Of a stretch of DNA of 32,470 nt, positions 1 to 6,731 are shown piece after piece. The DNA lies in the NCBI GenBank assembly GCA_041690995.1, contig JBEPVM010000014.1, positions 1 to 32,470 on the forward strand, given 5' to 3'. Origin of the DNA: UBA4722 sp041690995. GTDB lineage: Bacteria > Pseudomonadota > Gammaproteobacteria > DSM-16500. Numbering within the stretch: the first letter of the stretch is position 1; the number at the start of each line of letters is the position of its first letter. Below the pieces are notes generated by a model. That model was not told where the DNA came from, made no database searches, and was given only the letters and a program-made list of their open reading frames with translations. A program made the position numbers and the translations under genes.

Positions 1-236
1 CCTCGGAACATATTCATTGCAAGATGGGTATGAGTATTAATAAATCCTGGCATAATAGCGTGAGTAGAATAATTTTCTATACTCTTTGCAGTATAATGTT
101 CTTTGGCAAGTTTGCTCGGTAAAATATCTTTTATTTTGCCTTGGTGAATCACCAGCGCATGATCTTCTAAAACAGAATTATTTTTTTCGCAGGTGATAAG
201 CCATTTAGCCTGGATAATTTGATCTATGGATTCCAT
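1..236 (-). CDS. MtaD-type amidohydrolase (5-methylthioadenosine/S-adenosylhomocysteine deaminase family), N-terminal part only
   Basis: Reading the minus strand from the ATG at 236 gives 78 codons that run off the window edge. The start of a TRZ/ATZ-type metal-dependent amidohydrolase is visible: a short beta-sandwich segment (MESIDQIIQAKWLITCE), then PGFINTHTHLAMNMFRG, whose HTH pair is the HxH metal-binding motif that opens the TIM barrel. Family members deaminate methylthioadenosine or S-adenosylhomocysteine, or related aminohydrolase substrates, in the cytoplasm. The PGFxNxHTHxAM wording favours the MtaD branch. A purine-rich GAAAGAGAG lies about 10 nt before the ATG. The catalytic C-terminal part is outside the window, so the exact substrate is open. 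Confidence 0.8.
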   Translation of the reverse strand, partial: MESIDQIIQAKWLITCEKNNSVLEDHALVIHQGKIKDILPSKLAKEHYTAKSIENYSTHAIMPGFINTHTHLAMNMFR

Positions 237-278
237 ATATAGAGCTCTCTTTCAAAGTTAATTGATTAATGTAGATAG

Positions 279-306
279 TTGACCCCCAAGAGGGCCGTAC
301 TATATC
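279..306 (+). promoter_or_regulatory. Possible promoter for the NIF3-like gene
   Basis: TTGACC (279-284) and TATATC (301-306) are separated by 16 bp in the divergent gap between the amidohydrolase and the NIF3-like gene. Transcription from here would give a leader of roughly 130 nt before the ATG at 441. This is a motif match only. Confidence 0.3.
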
Positions 307-440
307 AAGAAGTAGGTTAGCCTCACAACTGCATTCAAACCATTTAGCTATTTCCAATAATATATCAAGTGTACTTTTTTACTATAGAAATATAGTATTA
401 ACGTATATATGCTTAATAAAATTATAGGAGGGTCGTTCCT

Positions 441-752
441 ATGTACAAGATTTGTTTTTACGTACCTGAAACACACGTGGAAGAAGTGAAAAACGCTATG
501 TTTGCTAAAGGCGCGGGTAAAATAGGTGATTACAGTTGTTGTGCCTGGCAAGTCTTGGGTGAAGGACAGTTTTTACCGCTTAAGGAAAGTCATGCTTTTG
601 TTGGAGAAAAAAATCAATTAGAAAAGCTGGCTGAATACAAAGTTGAAATGATCTGCTTAGCACAATATATTCACGAAGTTATTTCCGCACTTAAAAATAC
701 ACATCCCTATGAAGAGGTTGCGTATCAAGTGTGGTGCGTAGAAGAGTTTTAA
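441..752 (+). CDS. NIF3/YqfO-like stand-alone domain protein
   Basis: A 103-residue protein that matches the small PII/CutA-like domain normally inserted in or fused to NIF3-family (YqfO, DUF34) metal-binding proteins; here it stands alone. Recognisable features are the opening YKICFYVPETHVEEVKNAMF, the central GAGKIGDYSCCAW stretch and the C-terminal HPYEEVAYQV signature. Stand-alone versions occur in many gammaproteobacteria and their role is not established; a metal- or ligand-sensing function is a guess. A strong AGGAGG sits 9 nt before the ATG at 441, which fixes the start. The gene is transcribed alone, away from the amidohydrolase. Confidence 0.8.
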   Translation: MYKICFYVPETHVEEVKNAMFAKGAGKIGDYSCCAWQVLGEGQFLPLKESHAFVGEKNQLEKLAEYKVEMICLAQYIHEVISALKNTHPYEEVAYQVWCVEEF

Positions 753-1100
753 TTATTAATTGGAATATTGTCGATTAATCTATAGAAGAATGCATCTTTC
801 TCTTCTTTCTTGTCTTCTATCTTCTATATTAGATTGTCTTCTATCACCTTCTTCTCTTTGTATCCTCCTGTTCGGATAAAATTCCGTCACTTTCAGGGGG
901 CCCAGATTAGCTACATCAGATTCCACCCGATACCCCCAGGCAGGAAAACATTCCTATAAGCAAATTAGAGACTCTGGGATATAATGATCAATACTATTTC
1001 CAATTTAGTGCTTTATTGATTCGAGTATTAACCATTATGCCTGTATTTCAACAAACGAACCGAATCGCATGGCAAATGTATTTAGGCTATTGGAGTGAAC
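753..1100. other. 348-bp gap: pyrimidine tract and decayed coding sequence
   Basis: No intact gene is visible. Positions 792-860 on the plus strand are almost entirely C and T with repeated TCTTCT units; TGTCTTCTATC occurs at 811-821 and again at 836-846. TATAGAAGA (781-789) pairs perfectly with TCTTCTATA (820-828), a 9-bp stem with a 30-nt loop. From 911 the plus strand is open in a frame that resembles the end of an AraC-type regulator, listed separately. Confidence 0.6.
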
Positions 1101-1132
1101 ATGCAAAAGCTACCTTTATTAAAAGCGGGTGA
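911..1132 (+). pseudogene. Possible remnant of an AraC-family helix-turn-helix C-terminus
   Basis: One plus-strand frame, open from 911 to a TGA at 1130-1132, encodes NIPISKLETLGYNDQYYF followed after a short insert by RVLTIMPVFQQTNR. This resembles the last helices of AraC/XylS regulators (IS-x-IA-xx-LGY-x-D-xx-YFSR-x-F-K-R-x-x-G-x-TP-x-x-F-R). The frame has no convincing start, nothing upstream continues the domain, the spacing is off by one or two residues, and its end overlaps the LD-carboxypeptidase start. It is best read as decayed sequence. The similarity is short and may be coincidental. Confidence 0.3.
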
Positions 1133-2000
1133 CAGTGTTGAAATTATTGCGCCTGCATCTCGTTGCTCTGATGCGCAATTAGCAGACCTTAAAGAATTAC
1201 TCCTATCCTGGCAATTGAATCCTATCGTACCAAACGATATTTTTGGCGATGACTTATTATGTGCCAATACAGATGAAATGCGTTTTCAATCCTTAAAAAA
1301 TGCCTTAACAAACCCTGAAACAAAAGCCATCATTTGCGCACGAGGGGGTTATGGCTGTGTGCGTTTAATTCCAGAATTGACAAAAGTGAGTCCGCCACCC
1401 ACAGCTAAATTATTTGTGGGAATGAGTGATATTACCGCTTTAAATTTATATTTGCAGCAAGAATGGCAGTGGCCAGTGCTTCATGGCGCACCTATTATTG
1501 ATAAATTTTCTCCTGAGTCTATTGCAACGGTAAAATCTATTCTATTGGGGGAGGTTGAACATGTAGAATTTTCTGGATTACCTCTCAATATAGCCGCAGA
1601 AAAAAATCATATTATTGAAACGAGCGTAACAGGTGGTAATTTGAGTTTAGTACAGGCAAGCATCGGCACAAAATGGCAATTGGATGGAAATAATAAAATT
1701 ATTTTTTTAGAAGAAGTTGGTGAACGAGGCTATCGAGTCGATCGTATGTTGGAACATTTACGTCAAGCGGATATTTTCAAAAAAGCAAAGGCTATTTTAT
1801 TCGGTGATTTTATCGGAGGAAAAGAGCCAGATGGTTCATCCCTGATTAATCCAGTGTTAGAGCGCTTTGCTAAACATTGTGAAATTCCTGTTGTAAAAGT
1901 AGAAGGTATAGGCCATGGATACACTAACTTTCCTCTCCCGCTGGGTACAGATACTCAATTACAATTAGGTCATGAAATTGAATTAAAATGCTTTAGATAA
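1101..2000 (+). CDS. ldcA: LD-carboxypeptidase (muramoyltetrapeptide carboxypeptidase, peptidase family S66)
   Basis: A 299-residue cytoplasmic serine peptidase that removes the terminal D-Ala from L,D-linked murein tetrapeptides during peptidoglycan recycling. The N-terminal lobe runs to about residue 120 and contains ARGGYGCVRLIPEL; the nucleophile serine lies in VGMSDITALNLYL. The glutamate and histidine of the Ser-Glu-His triad fit EEVGERGYRVDRMLEHL and GIGHGYTNFPLPLG. Length is normal for the family. I chose the ATG at 1101 because GGAG (1092-1095) is ideally spaced from it; a GTG two codons upstream overlaps that ribosome-binding site. It sits near a VanX-type dipeptidase, so two muropeptide peptidases occur within 4 kb. 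Confidence 0.9.
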   Translation: MQKLPLLKAGDSVEIIAPASRCSDAQLADLKELLLSWQLNPIVPNDIFGDDLLCANTDEMRFQSLKNALTNPETKAIICARGGYGCVRLIPELTKVSPPPTAKLFVGMSDITALNLYLQQEWQWPVLHGAPIIDKFSPESIATVKSILLGEVEHVEFSGLPLNIAAEKNHIIETSVTGGNLSLVQASIGTKWQLDGNNKIIFLEEVGERGYRVDRMLEHLRQADIFKKAKAILFGDFIGGKEPDGSSLINPVLERFAKHCEIPVVKVEGIGHGYTNFPLPLGTDTQLQLGHEIELKCFR

Positions 2001-2080
2001 TTTAACCGTTTCTTGCGATAATTAACTTGAATTGATAGACTCTATATTGTTCATTCTCAATAACATAAAAAAGGATATTT

Positions 2081-2455
2081 ATGCGATACAAAATTTTCAC
2101 CATTTTTTTATTGCTGTGGAGTTTGGCGTGTTTTGGCGAGCCTAGTTTTGAAGGTATTTATCAGTGTAAGGGATTTGATCCTTATCTCAATAAGACTTAT
2201 TCAGGAACAATAGAAATTGTTCCCTACAATACTGTCTATAATGTAGCAATGGAATATGATACAGGAGAAAAAGCGGTAGGTACTGCAGGGTTGTGGGATA
2301 ACGAGACAATCGCAGTCGTATTTCAAAGTACGCGCGATCCAAAAATAGTTGGACTTGAGCGATATTCTTATAGTAAAGACCATAAAAAAATTCAGGGTTA
2401 TTGGATTTATCTAGGGAAAGATAAATTAGGCAAGGAAGTGTGTGAAAAAGAATAA
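2081..2455 (+). CDS. Small secreted protein of unknown function
   Basis: A 124-residue protein that I cannot assign to a named family. It opens with a typical signal peptide (MRYKIFTIFLLLWSLACFG, cleavage probably near residue 19). The mature part is about 105 residues, beta-rich by pattern, with GIYQCKGFDPYLNKTYSGTI, an EYDTGEKAVGTAGLWD segment and a C-terminal KEVCEKE. Two cysteines in the mature part could form one disulfide in the periplasm. The repeated G-x-x-T-G-x-x pattern suggests a small beta-barrel or lipocalin-like fold, which is inference. AAGGA lies 6-7 nt before the ATG. The gene is followed by a decayed gene on the other strand, and no partner is evident. Confidence 0.65.
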   Translation: MRYKIFTIFLLLWSLACFGEPSFEGIYQCKGFDPYLNKTYSGTIEIVPYNTVYNVAMEYDTGEKAVGTAGLWDNETIAVVFQSTRDPKIVGLERYSYSKDHKKIQGYWIYLGKDKLGKEVCEKE

Positions 2456-2470
2456 AAAAGAATGACTTTA

Positions 2471-2617
2471 TTAAACACGATATTTTTCCAAAGCTAACTC
2501 GCTTAATGTGACCCCATTACCAGGGGTCTCTGGCGGGGAAAGATAGCCTTGGCGCACAGGAAATGTCTCTACAATGAATCCCATATTTTTAAATACCTTT
2601 GTCAAAATCCAATATAT
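2471..2617 (-). pseudogene. C-terminal remnant of an enolase-superfamily (mandelate racemase/MLE-like) enzyme
   Basis: On the minus strand, a frame with no plausible start, bounded upstream by an in-frame stop next to 2617, ends at a TAA at 2471-2473. It encodes FIVETFPVRQGYLSPPETPG followed by NGVTLSELALEKYRV. This closely resembles the last 35 residues of mandelate racemase / muconate-lactonising enzyme relatives (P-V-x-x-G-Y-x-x-P-P-x-x-P-G-x-G-V-x-L-x-x-x-A-L-x-K-Y-R). The TIM barrel with the metal ligands and catalytic lysines is missing. The fragment sits directly downstream of the Fic gene, so the rest was probably lost by deletion at about 2620. Confidence 0.55.
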
Positions 2618-2630
2618 TTAATCTCTTTGA

Positions 2631-3857
2631 TTACGGCGGAAACAATCCAGGCATCCAACGATTTGCAAGAGCTGCAGGAAAAGCTAATTTTAGCGGAGAT
2701 TTTATTACGTCAGACATTAGAATACCCTTCTCAATTAACACAGAAGTCAATCGGCGCGCATGACGATCTGTGACATTTAATATCCCTGATATTTCATTTC
2801 TCGATAGTTCACCACGATATAAAATAGCCTCAAGTATCGAGAAAGCCTGGGGAGGCAATGTTTTTAGCTCAATTTCTTCACGGGCCCATAATAAAATTCT
2901 TGTTCGTAACAAATCAGGTTGCATCAACCTTTCCATAAAATTAATTTGATCTATGCATGTTTCAAGAAAAAATCGAGTAAAATCTGCAAGCGCTTCTTCA
3001 CTTAAATTTCCTCGCCCATCCAGGTCATTCCGCCGTGACAAATCACACATTGCAAGATGTCCTTTATATTTTTCGACATGCCGAGCTAACCCACGTGCAA
3101 TAGACCATATTCCTCCAGTCTCTAAAATATTGAATGTCATTGCATGTGAGATTAAACGTGCCACTCGGCCATTCCCATCGAGAAATGGGTGAATCCATAA
3201 TAATCGATGATGTATTGCAGCCAGCGCTAATATGACTTCTGATTTTCCTAAAACATCGTATACAGATTCAAAACGAGAAAGAAAACGAGGTAATGCGCCT
3301 GGGCTAATTGCAACATGATTACCCACTATGACATCACATTGACGCAATTGGCCTGGGGTAATTTTCATTTTTTCTTTACCGTCTGAATAATTAACCCACA
3401 ATAAATCTTCGGGTAATAAATAACAGAAACGGCGGTGAATTTCACAGAGGGTATCAAGAGAAAAGATATGGCTTTTGATTCCACCGCTATCAATCCACTC
3501 TTGAACAGCAATATGTGCCTTAGCCTCTTGCTGTAAATTACGTTTTTTTATATCAGTGCTATACTGACCCCGCAAAGCTTGTTCAATTTCAATAGGATGC
3601 GTATTATGACCCTCAATCAAATTACTGTAATAGCAATTCATTGATCGCACCATGCTCGCCAGGGATGTTTGTATTGCCAATGGTAAACTACGTCTAAATC
3701 CAGCGGATTTTGCTACTAATTCTACTGCAATATCCGTTAATTCTTTTCGATGGACGGAATTTTCAGAAATGAGTAAAGGCTCCATCAATGACAGGTTCTC
3801 ACCTCTATCAATAGCCGTTAAAATGTCCGCTTTTACATCCAGTATTTTTTTACTCAT
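2631..3857 (-). CDS. Fic family protein (protein AMP-transferase) with built-in inhibitory helix and C-terminal winged helix
   Basis: A 408-residue Fic protein, probably transferring AMP (or a related nucleotide group) onto target proteins. The catalytic motif is HPFLDGNGRVAR (residues 223-234) with the essential His, Asp, Asn and Arg present. The N-terminal part carries S-N-L-I-E-G (78-83), matching the (S/T)xxxE(G/N) inhibitory motif of class II Fic proteins, so activity should be self-restrained. Residues about 352-381 look like a winged helix-turn-helix (RNEISGILNVTDRHARRL). No secretion signal is visible. I chose the ATG at 3857: TATAAT lies just upstream, whereas the longer frame to 3932 adds 25 hydrophobic and basic residues with no ribosome-binding site. 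Domain order resembles chromosomal Fic-wHTH proteins rather than secreted effectors. Confidence 0.85.
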   Translation of the reverse strand: MSKKILDVKADILTAIDRGENLSLMEPLLISENSVHRKELTDIAVELVAKSAGFRRSLPLAIQTSLASMVRSMNCYYSNLIEGHNTHPIEIEQALRGQYSTDIKKRNLQQEAKAHIAVQEWIDSGGIKSHIFSLDTLCEIHRRFCYLLPEDLLWVNYSDGKEKMKITPGQLRQCDVIVGNHVAISPGALPRFLSRFESVYDVLGKSEVILALAAIHHRLLWIHPFLDGNGRVARLISHAMTFNILETGGIWSIARGLARHVEKYKGHLAMCDLSRRNDLDGRGNLSEEALADFTRFFLETCIDQINFMERLMQPDLLRTRILLWAREEIELKTLPPQAFSILEAILYRGELSRNEISGILNVTDRHARRLTSVLIEKGILMSDVIKSPLKLAFPAALANRWMPGLFPP

Positions 3858-3930
3858 CTTATTGATTATAACATATTTTTTTATAAAAAAACTAATAAAA
3901 AGCAAGAAAAATGTCCGCTTCAATGTCCGC
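3832..3930. repeat. Three copies of a 9-mer (AATGTCCGC) flanking the Fic promoter
   Basis: AATGTCCGC on the plus strand occurs at 3832-3840, 3910-3918 and 3922-3930. The first two extend to an identical 13-mer, AAAATGTCCGCTT (3830-3842 and 3908-3920). The last two are in direct tandem with a 12-bp period. One copy lies just inside the Fic coding start and two lie upstream of its -10 box, the layout expected of an operator bound by a repressor, possibly by the winged helix of Fic itself. Confidence 0.4.
3865..3870 (-). promoter_or_regulatory. -10 box of the Fic gene promoter
   Basis: On the minus strand a perfect TATAAT lies 8-13 bp before the chosen ATG at 3857, inside a very AT-rich stretch. 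A start 6-7 bp downstream would give an almost leaderless mRNA. No good -35 box is visible. Confidence 0.4.
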
Positions 3931-3946
3931 ATGATAACGTGATAGA

Positions 3947-4624
3947 TTATCTCACTGGAAAATCAAAATACGTCTCAGGAAAAGGTTCTTCTTTAAGCGT
4001 GAAATGCCACCATTCTTTTTCATAAGGGATAAAGCCAGCTTGTTGCATGAGATCGCGTAACATTAATCGGTTGTTACGGGGCTCACCTTGAATATGCTCA
4101 GACAAAGCATGTGATAATTCGTCCATGAAATCAAAATGCGTTCCCATGGCCAGTTCTTTGGATGGCTCATTAAGATGCACGATGCTTAAATCGACAGTGC
4201 TGCCCCGTGAATGGCTTGATTTCTCTGCGACATACCCGAGTGTAAAAACATCAGCCTTATTAACGCGCGGGTAATAATGCGATTTCATTTTCTGATCAGC
4301 CGCATCCTTACTCCAGGCAATAAAATCATTCACAGCAGTTTGTGGACGATAGCAATCAAACACTTTGAGGCTTAATGATTGTTCGTTCAGTTTTTTTTGA
4401 ACATTCGCTAATGCCATTGCAGCTTGTCTTGTCAAAATACATCGCGGTGATTCGTAGCCTGCAATAGGCCTACCGATAAAATTATCATGCGTAAAATATT
4501 TCATGTCTTGAATAATGCTGGGATCAATTTCTTTTAAGTAAACAAAATCATTGGGCAATGCCATAAGAGGACTCACAAAAAAAATGGTATAAAAAACGAA
4601 TAGCGCGATATTATATTTTTTCAT
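3947..4624 (-). CDS. D-alanyl-D-alanine dipeptidase (VanX/DdpX type, peptidase family M15D), exported
   Basis: A 225-residue zinc dipeptidase that should cleave D-Ala-D-Ala. Zinc ligands and catalytic residues match the family: SSHSRGSTVDLSI gives H138 and D145 (SxHxxGxxxD), EWWHF gives E204 and H207, and CYRPQ gives the conserved R93. The first 22 residues (MKKYNIALFVFYTIFFVSPLMA) form a signal peptide, so the enzyme acts in the periplasm. It thus resembles DdpX and Legionellales homologs, which release D-Ala from murein, rather than cytoplasmic resistance VanX. There is no vanA/vanH neighbour, so a vancomycin-resistance role is not suggested. AAGG precedes the ATG by about 10 nt. Confidence 0.87.
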   Translation of the reverse strand: MKKYNIALFVFYTIFFVSPLMALPNDFVYLKEIDPSIIQDMKYFTHDNFIGRPIAGYESPRCILTRQAAMALANVQKKLNEQSLSLKVFDCYRPQTAVNDFIAWSKDAADQKMKSHYYPRVNKADVFTLGYVAEKSSHSRGSTVDLSIVHLNEPSKELAMGTHFDFMDELSHALSEHIQGEPRNNRLMLRDLMQQAGFIPYEKEWWHFTLKEEPFPETYFDFPVR

Positions 4625-4662
4625 AAAAATATAACCTTATTTTAGAGAACGTTTATTTAACC

Positions 4663-4690
4663 GTGTCATTCCCGCGAAGGCAGGAACCTA
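4663..4690. repeat. Dispersed palindromic repeat of the GTCATTCCCGCGAAGGC type
   Basis: GTGTCATTCCCGCGAAGGCA continues into GGAACC between rho and the dipeptidase gene. The TTCCCGCG...GGCAGGAA arms form a short imperfect hairpin. Sequences of the form GTCATTCCCGCGNAGGCGGGAATC are found scattered between genes in many proteobacteria. No U-run follows on either strand, so it is not an obvious terminator. Confidence 0.5.
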
Positions 4691-4742
4691 TTCTGCCCTG
4701 TAGCTAAACTGACTTTAATAAAATAATTTCCACTTGGTTCTT

Positions 4743-6005
4743 TTATCTTTTCATCGAATCAAAAAAATCTTCATTTATTTTTGTAGCTTTCAAGCGATCT
4801 AGTAAAAACTCAAGCGCTGGAAGATCATCCATGGGATTTAAAAGTTTACGTAAAATCCACATCTTTTGCATTTTTTCTTGCGATACCAATAACTCTTCGC
4901 GGCGAGTACCTGAACGGCTGATATTAATGGCGGGGAAGATACGTTTTTCAGCCGCACGTCGTTCCAGGTGCATTTCCATATTACCCGTGCTCTTGAATTC
5001 TTCATAGATCACATCGTCCATCTTCGACCCTGTATCCACAAGCGCAGTCGCGATAATGGTTAAACTGCCCCCTTCTTCAATATTACGCGCCGCACCAAAA
5101 AAACGCTTGGGGCGCTGGAGCGCGTTTGCGTCTACACCACCTGTGAGAACTTTGCCAGAGGCAGGAACGACAGTATTGTAGGCACGCGCCAAACGAGTAA
5201 TAGAATCCAGCAAGATGACCACATCGCGTTTATGCTCAACTAAACGTTTCGCTTTTTCGATGACCATTTCTGCCACTTGAACATGGCGGCTGGCAGGCTC
5301 ATCAAATGTACTGGCAATCACTTCGCCACGAACTGAGCGCATCATTTCTGTCACTTCTTCAGGACGTTCATCAATTAACAACACCATTAAGTGACATTCA
5401 GGATGATTTTGTGCGATGGAATGCGCGATATTTTGCAGCATCATAGTCTTGCCTGCTTTAGGCGGTGAAACAATCAAACCACGTTGTCCCTTGCCTATGG
5501 GGGACACTAAATCAATCACGCGAGCAGTAATATCTTCAGTACTGCCATTGCCACATTCCATTTCTAAAATTTCATTAGCAAATAAAGGTGTTAAATTTTC
5601 AAAAAGAACTTTGGATTTCGCATTTTCTGGGGTGTCAAAATTAATATGATCTACTTTTAAAAGGGCAAAATAGCGTTCGCCTTCTTTGGGTGGACGAATT
5701 TTTCCAGAAATAGTATCGCCTGTACGTAAATTAAAGCGTCTAATTTGACTGGGTGATACATAAATATCATCAGGTCCCGCTAAATAAGAGCCTTCCGAAG
5801 AGCGAAGAAATCCAAACCCATCCTGGAGTATCTCAAGGACACCGTCTCCAGAAATATCTTCGCCTCTTTTTGCGTGTGCATTTAAAATAGCGAAAATGAT
5901 GTCTTGCTTGCGTGAGCGAGCCATATTTTGAAGATTGTACTCGGTGGAAAGTGTGACTAATTCAGCAGCAGTTTTTTTCTTAAGTTCGGTTAGATTCATG
6001 CTCAT
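4743..6005 (-). CDS. rho: Transcription termination factor Rho
   Basis: A 420-residue RNA-dependent ATPase, hexameric in its relatives, that terminates transcription. In order: a three-helix N-terminal domain (LTELKKKTAAELVTLSTEYN; SRKQDIIFAIL), an OSB-fold RNA-binding domain (GDGVLEILQDGFGFLRS), the P-loop VSPPKAGKT, Walker B HKRDVVILLDSITRLAR, the Q-loop GGVDANALQRPKRFFGAARN and the C-terminal SGTRREELL. Length equals that of E. coli Rho. Two in-frame ATGs at 6005 and 5999 are both possible; the second gives the usual MNLTELK start. The gene follows trxA in the same direction, as in other gammaproteobacteria, with a leader of about 190 nt that would suit Rho autoregulation. Confidence 0.97.
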   Translation of the reverse strand: MSMNLTELKKKTAAELVTLSTEYNLQNMARSRKQDIIFAILNAHAKRGEDISGDGVLEILQDGFGFLRSSEGSYLAGPDDIYVSPSQIRRFNLRTGDTISGKIRPPKEGERYFALLKVDHINFDTPENAKSKVLFENLTPLFANEILEMECGNGSTEDITARVIDLVSPIGKGQRGLIVSPPKAGKTMMLQNIAHSIAQNHPECHLMVLLIDERPEEVTEMMRSVRGEVIASTFDEPASRHVQVAEMVIEKAKRLVEHKRDVVILLDSITRLARAYNTVVPASGKVLTGGVDANALQRPKRFFGAARNIEEGGSLTIIATALVDTGSKMDDVIYEEFKSTGNMEMHLERRAAEKRIFPAINISRSGTRREELLVSQEKMQKMWILRKLLNPMDDLPALEFLLDRLKATKINEDFFDSMKR

Positions 6006-6117
6006 GGTATTTTATGCCTGTGATAGAGTTAAAACTGACAAGTTCCTGGTTATTGATGATATGGCGCACTTTTCCTAATGCGTTTTTTCGTAAAAAACTA
6101 TTAATTTTCTTTAGCAT
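5980..6117 (-). CDS. Possible short leader ORF of rho
   Basis: A 45-codon minus-strand frame starts at the ATG at 6117 (MLKKINSFLRKNALGKVRHI...) and ends with a TAA at 5980-5982, about 20 nt inside rho in another frame. The product would be basic and unlike any protein I know. No good ribosome-binding site is present. Its position resembles the rhoL leader peptide of E. coli, and its overlap with rho could couple the two translations. It may equally be chance. Confidence 0.2.
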   Translation of the reverse strand: MLKKINSFLRKNALGKVRHIINNQELVSFNSITGIKYHEHESNRT

Positions 6118-6195
6118 TCTGGAGTGCCAAAATTTTGGGAAGCTAAAACCAAAAATACAGTTGGAACGACACTGTCAGAATGAAATGATCTCTTT

Positions 6196-6201
6196 ATTAT
6201 A
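6196..6201 (-). promoter_or_regulatory. -10 box candidate for rho
   Basis: A perfect TATAAT on the minus strand lies about 190-200 bp before the rho ATG. Transcription from it would create the long 5' leader that is typical of rho genes. No matching -35 box at 16-18 bp; TTGTCA lies 21 bp away. Confidence 0.3.
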
Positions 6202-6287
6202 ATGTGGATTAATCTAGGCTTTTGACAAGGTAACATTAACTTTATTAAATATCCAGATTTTTTTAAATTTTTTTACCCTTGGCCTGA

Positions 6288-6614
6288 TTATCCAATATGG
6301 GTGTTAAGAAAGCTCGTTAATTCTGTTTTAGACAGCAAACCCACCTGCGTGGCTTGTACTTGGCCATCCTTGAAAAGGATCAAAGTAGGAATGCCACGTA
6401 CTCCAAATTTGGGGGGAGTAGCAGGATTACTGTCAACATCAAGCTTCACGATTTTTACTTTTCCAGCGTATGTCGTAGTAAGGTCTTCGAGAATAGGGGT
6501 AATGGCTTTACAAGGGCCGCACCACTGCGCCCAAAAATCAACCAGCACGGGTGTCGTTGAATTTACCACTTCATTTTCAAAGGTATTATCAGTGATTGCT
6601 AAAATATTACTCAT
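6288..6614 (-). CDS. trxA: Thioredoxin
   Basis: A 108-residue cytoplasmic thiol-disulfide oxidoreductase. The active site WCGPCK lies in VDFWAQWCGPCKAITPIL; the cis-proline motif is RGIPTLILFKDG, and KLDVDSNPATPPKFGVRGIP is the usual central part. Length matches E. coli TrxA. It reduces ribonucleotide reductase, methionine sulfoxide reductases and other targets, with thioredoxin reductase as donor. AGAGG 7 nt before the ATG sets the start. The trxA-rho order is conserved among gammaproteobacteria; here a 282-bp gap separates them, so rho probably also has its own promoter. Confidence 0.96.
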   Translation of the reverse strand: MSNILAITDNTFENEVVNSTTPVLVDFWAQWCGPCKAITPILEDLTTTYAGKVKIVKLDVDSNPATPPKFGVRGIPTLILFKDGQVQATQVGLLSKTELTSFLNTHIG

Positions 6615-6656
6615 TACGCGGCCTCTTATATTTTTTAAAGAAAATTTAATGGAACA

Positions 6657-6686
6657 AGCTTAGCAGTTCTTATCAGGGTACTGCAA
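6657..6686 (-). promoter_or_regulatory. Possible trxA promoter
   Basis: On the minus strand, TTGCAG (6681-6686) and TAAGCT (6657-6662) are 18 bp apart, about 45 bp before the trxA ATG at 6614. The -35 match is good and the -10 match fair. Confidence 0.35.
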
Positions 6687-6731
6687 GAGGTGCCATCTAT
6701 CAGGTAAAATTTGGATAGCTACCTGCTTTTA

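Noticed and set aside
781..860. CRISPR-like or tandem array in the TCTTCT region
   Set aside because: Units are short and irregular, with no consistent repeat-spacer spacing and no cas genes.
2549..2773. 74-codon plus-strand frame
   Set aside because: It is antisense to the Fic C-terminus and the enolase-like remnant, both of which have family matches.
3858..3932. Extended Fic N-terminus
   Set aside because: The 25 extra residues come from promoter-like AT-rich DNA with TATAAT and lack a ribosome-binding site.
3947..4624. Vancomycin-resistance locus
   Set aside because: The VanX-type enzyme has a signal peptide and no vanH or vanA/B ligase nearby, so a murein-turnover role is more likely.
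6014..6202. 62-codon plus-strand frame in the rho leader
   Set aside because: No ribosome-binding site, no family resemblance, and it is antisense to a leader with a plausible regulatory role.
6222..6250. TTGACA on the plus strand as a promoter
   Set aside because: No plus-strand gene follows; the next features on both sides are on the minus strand.
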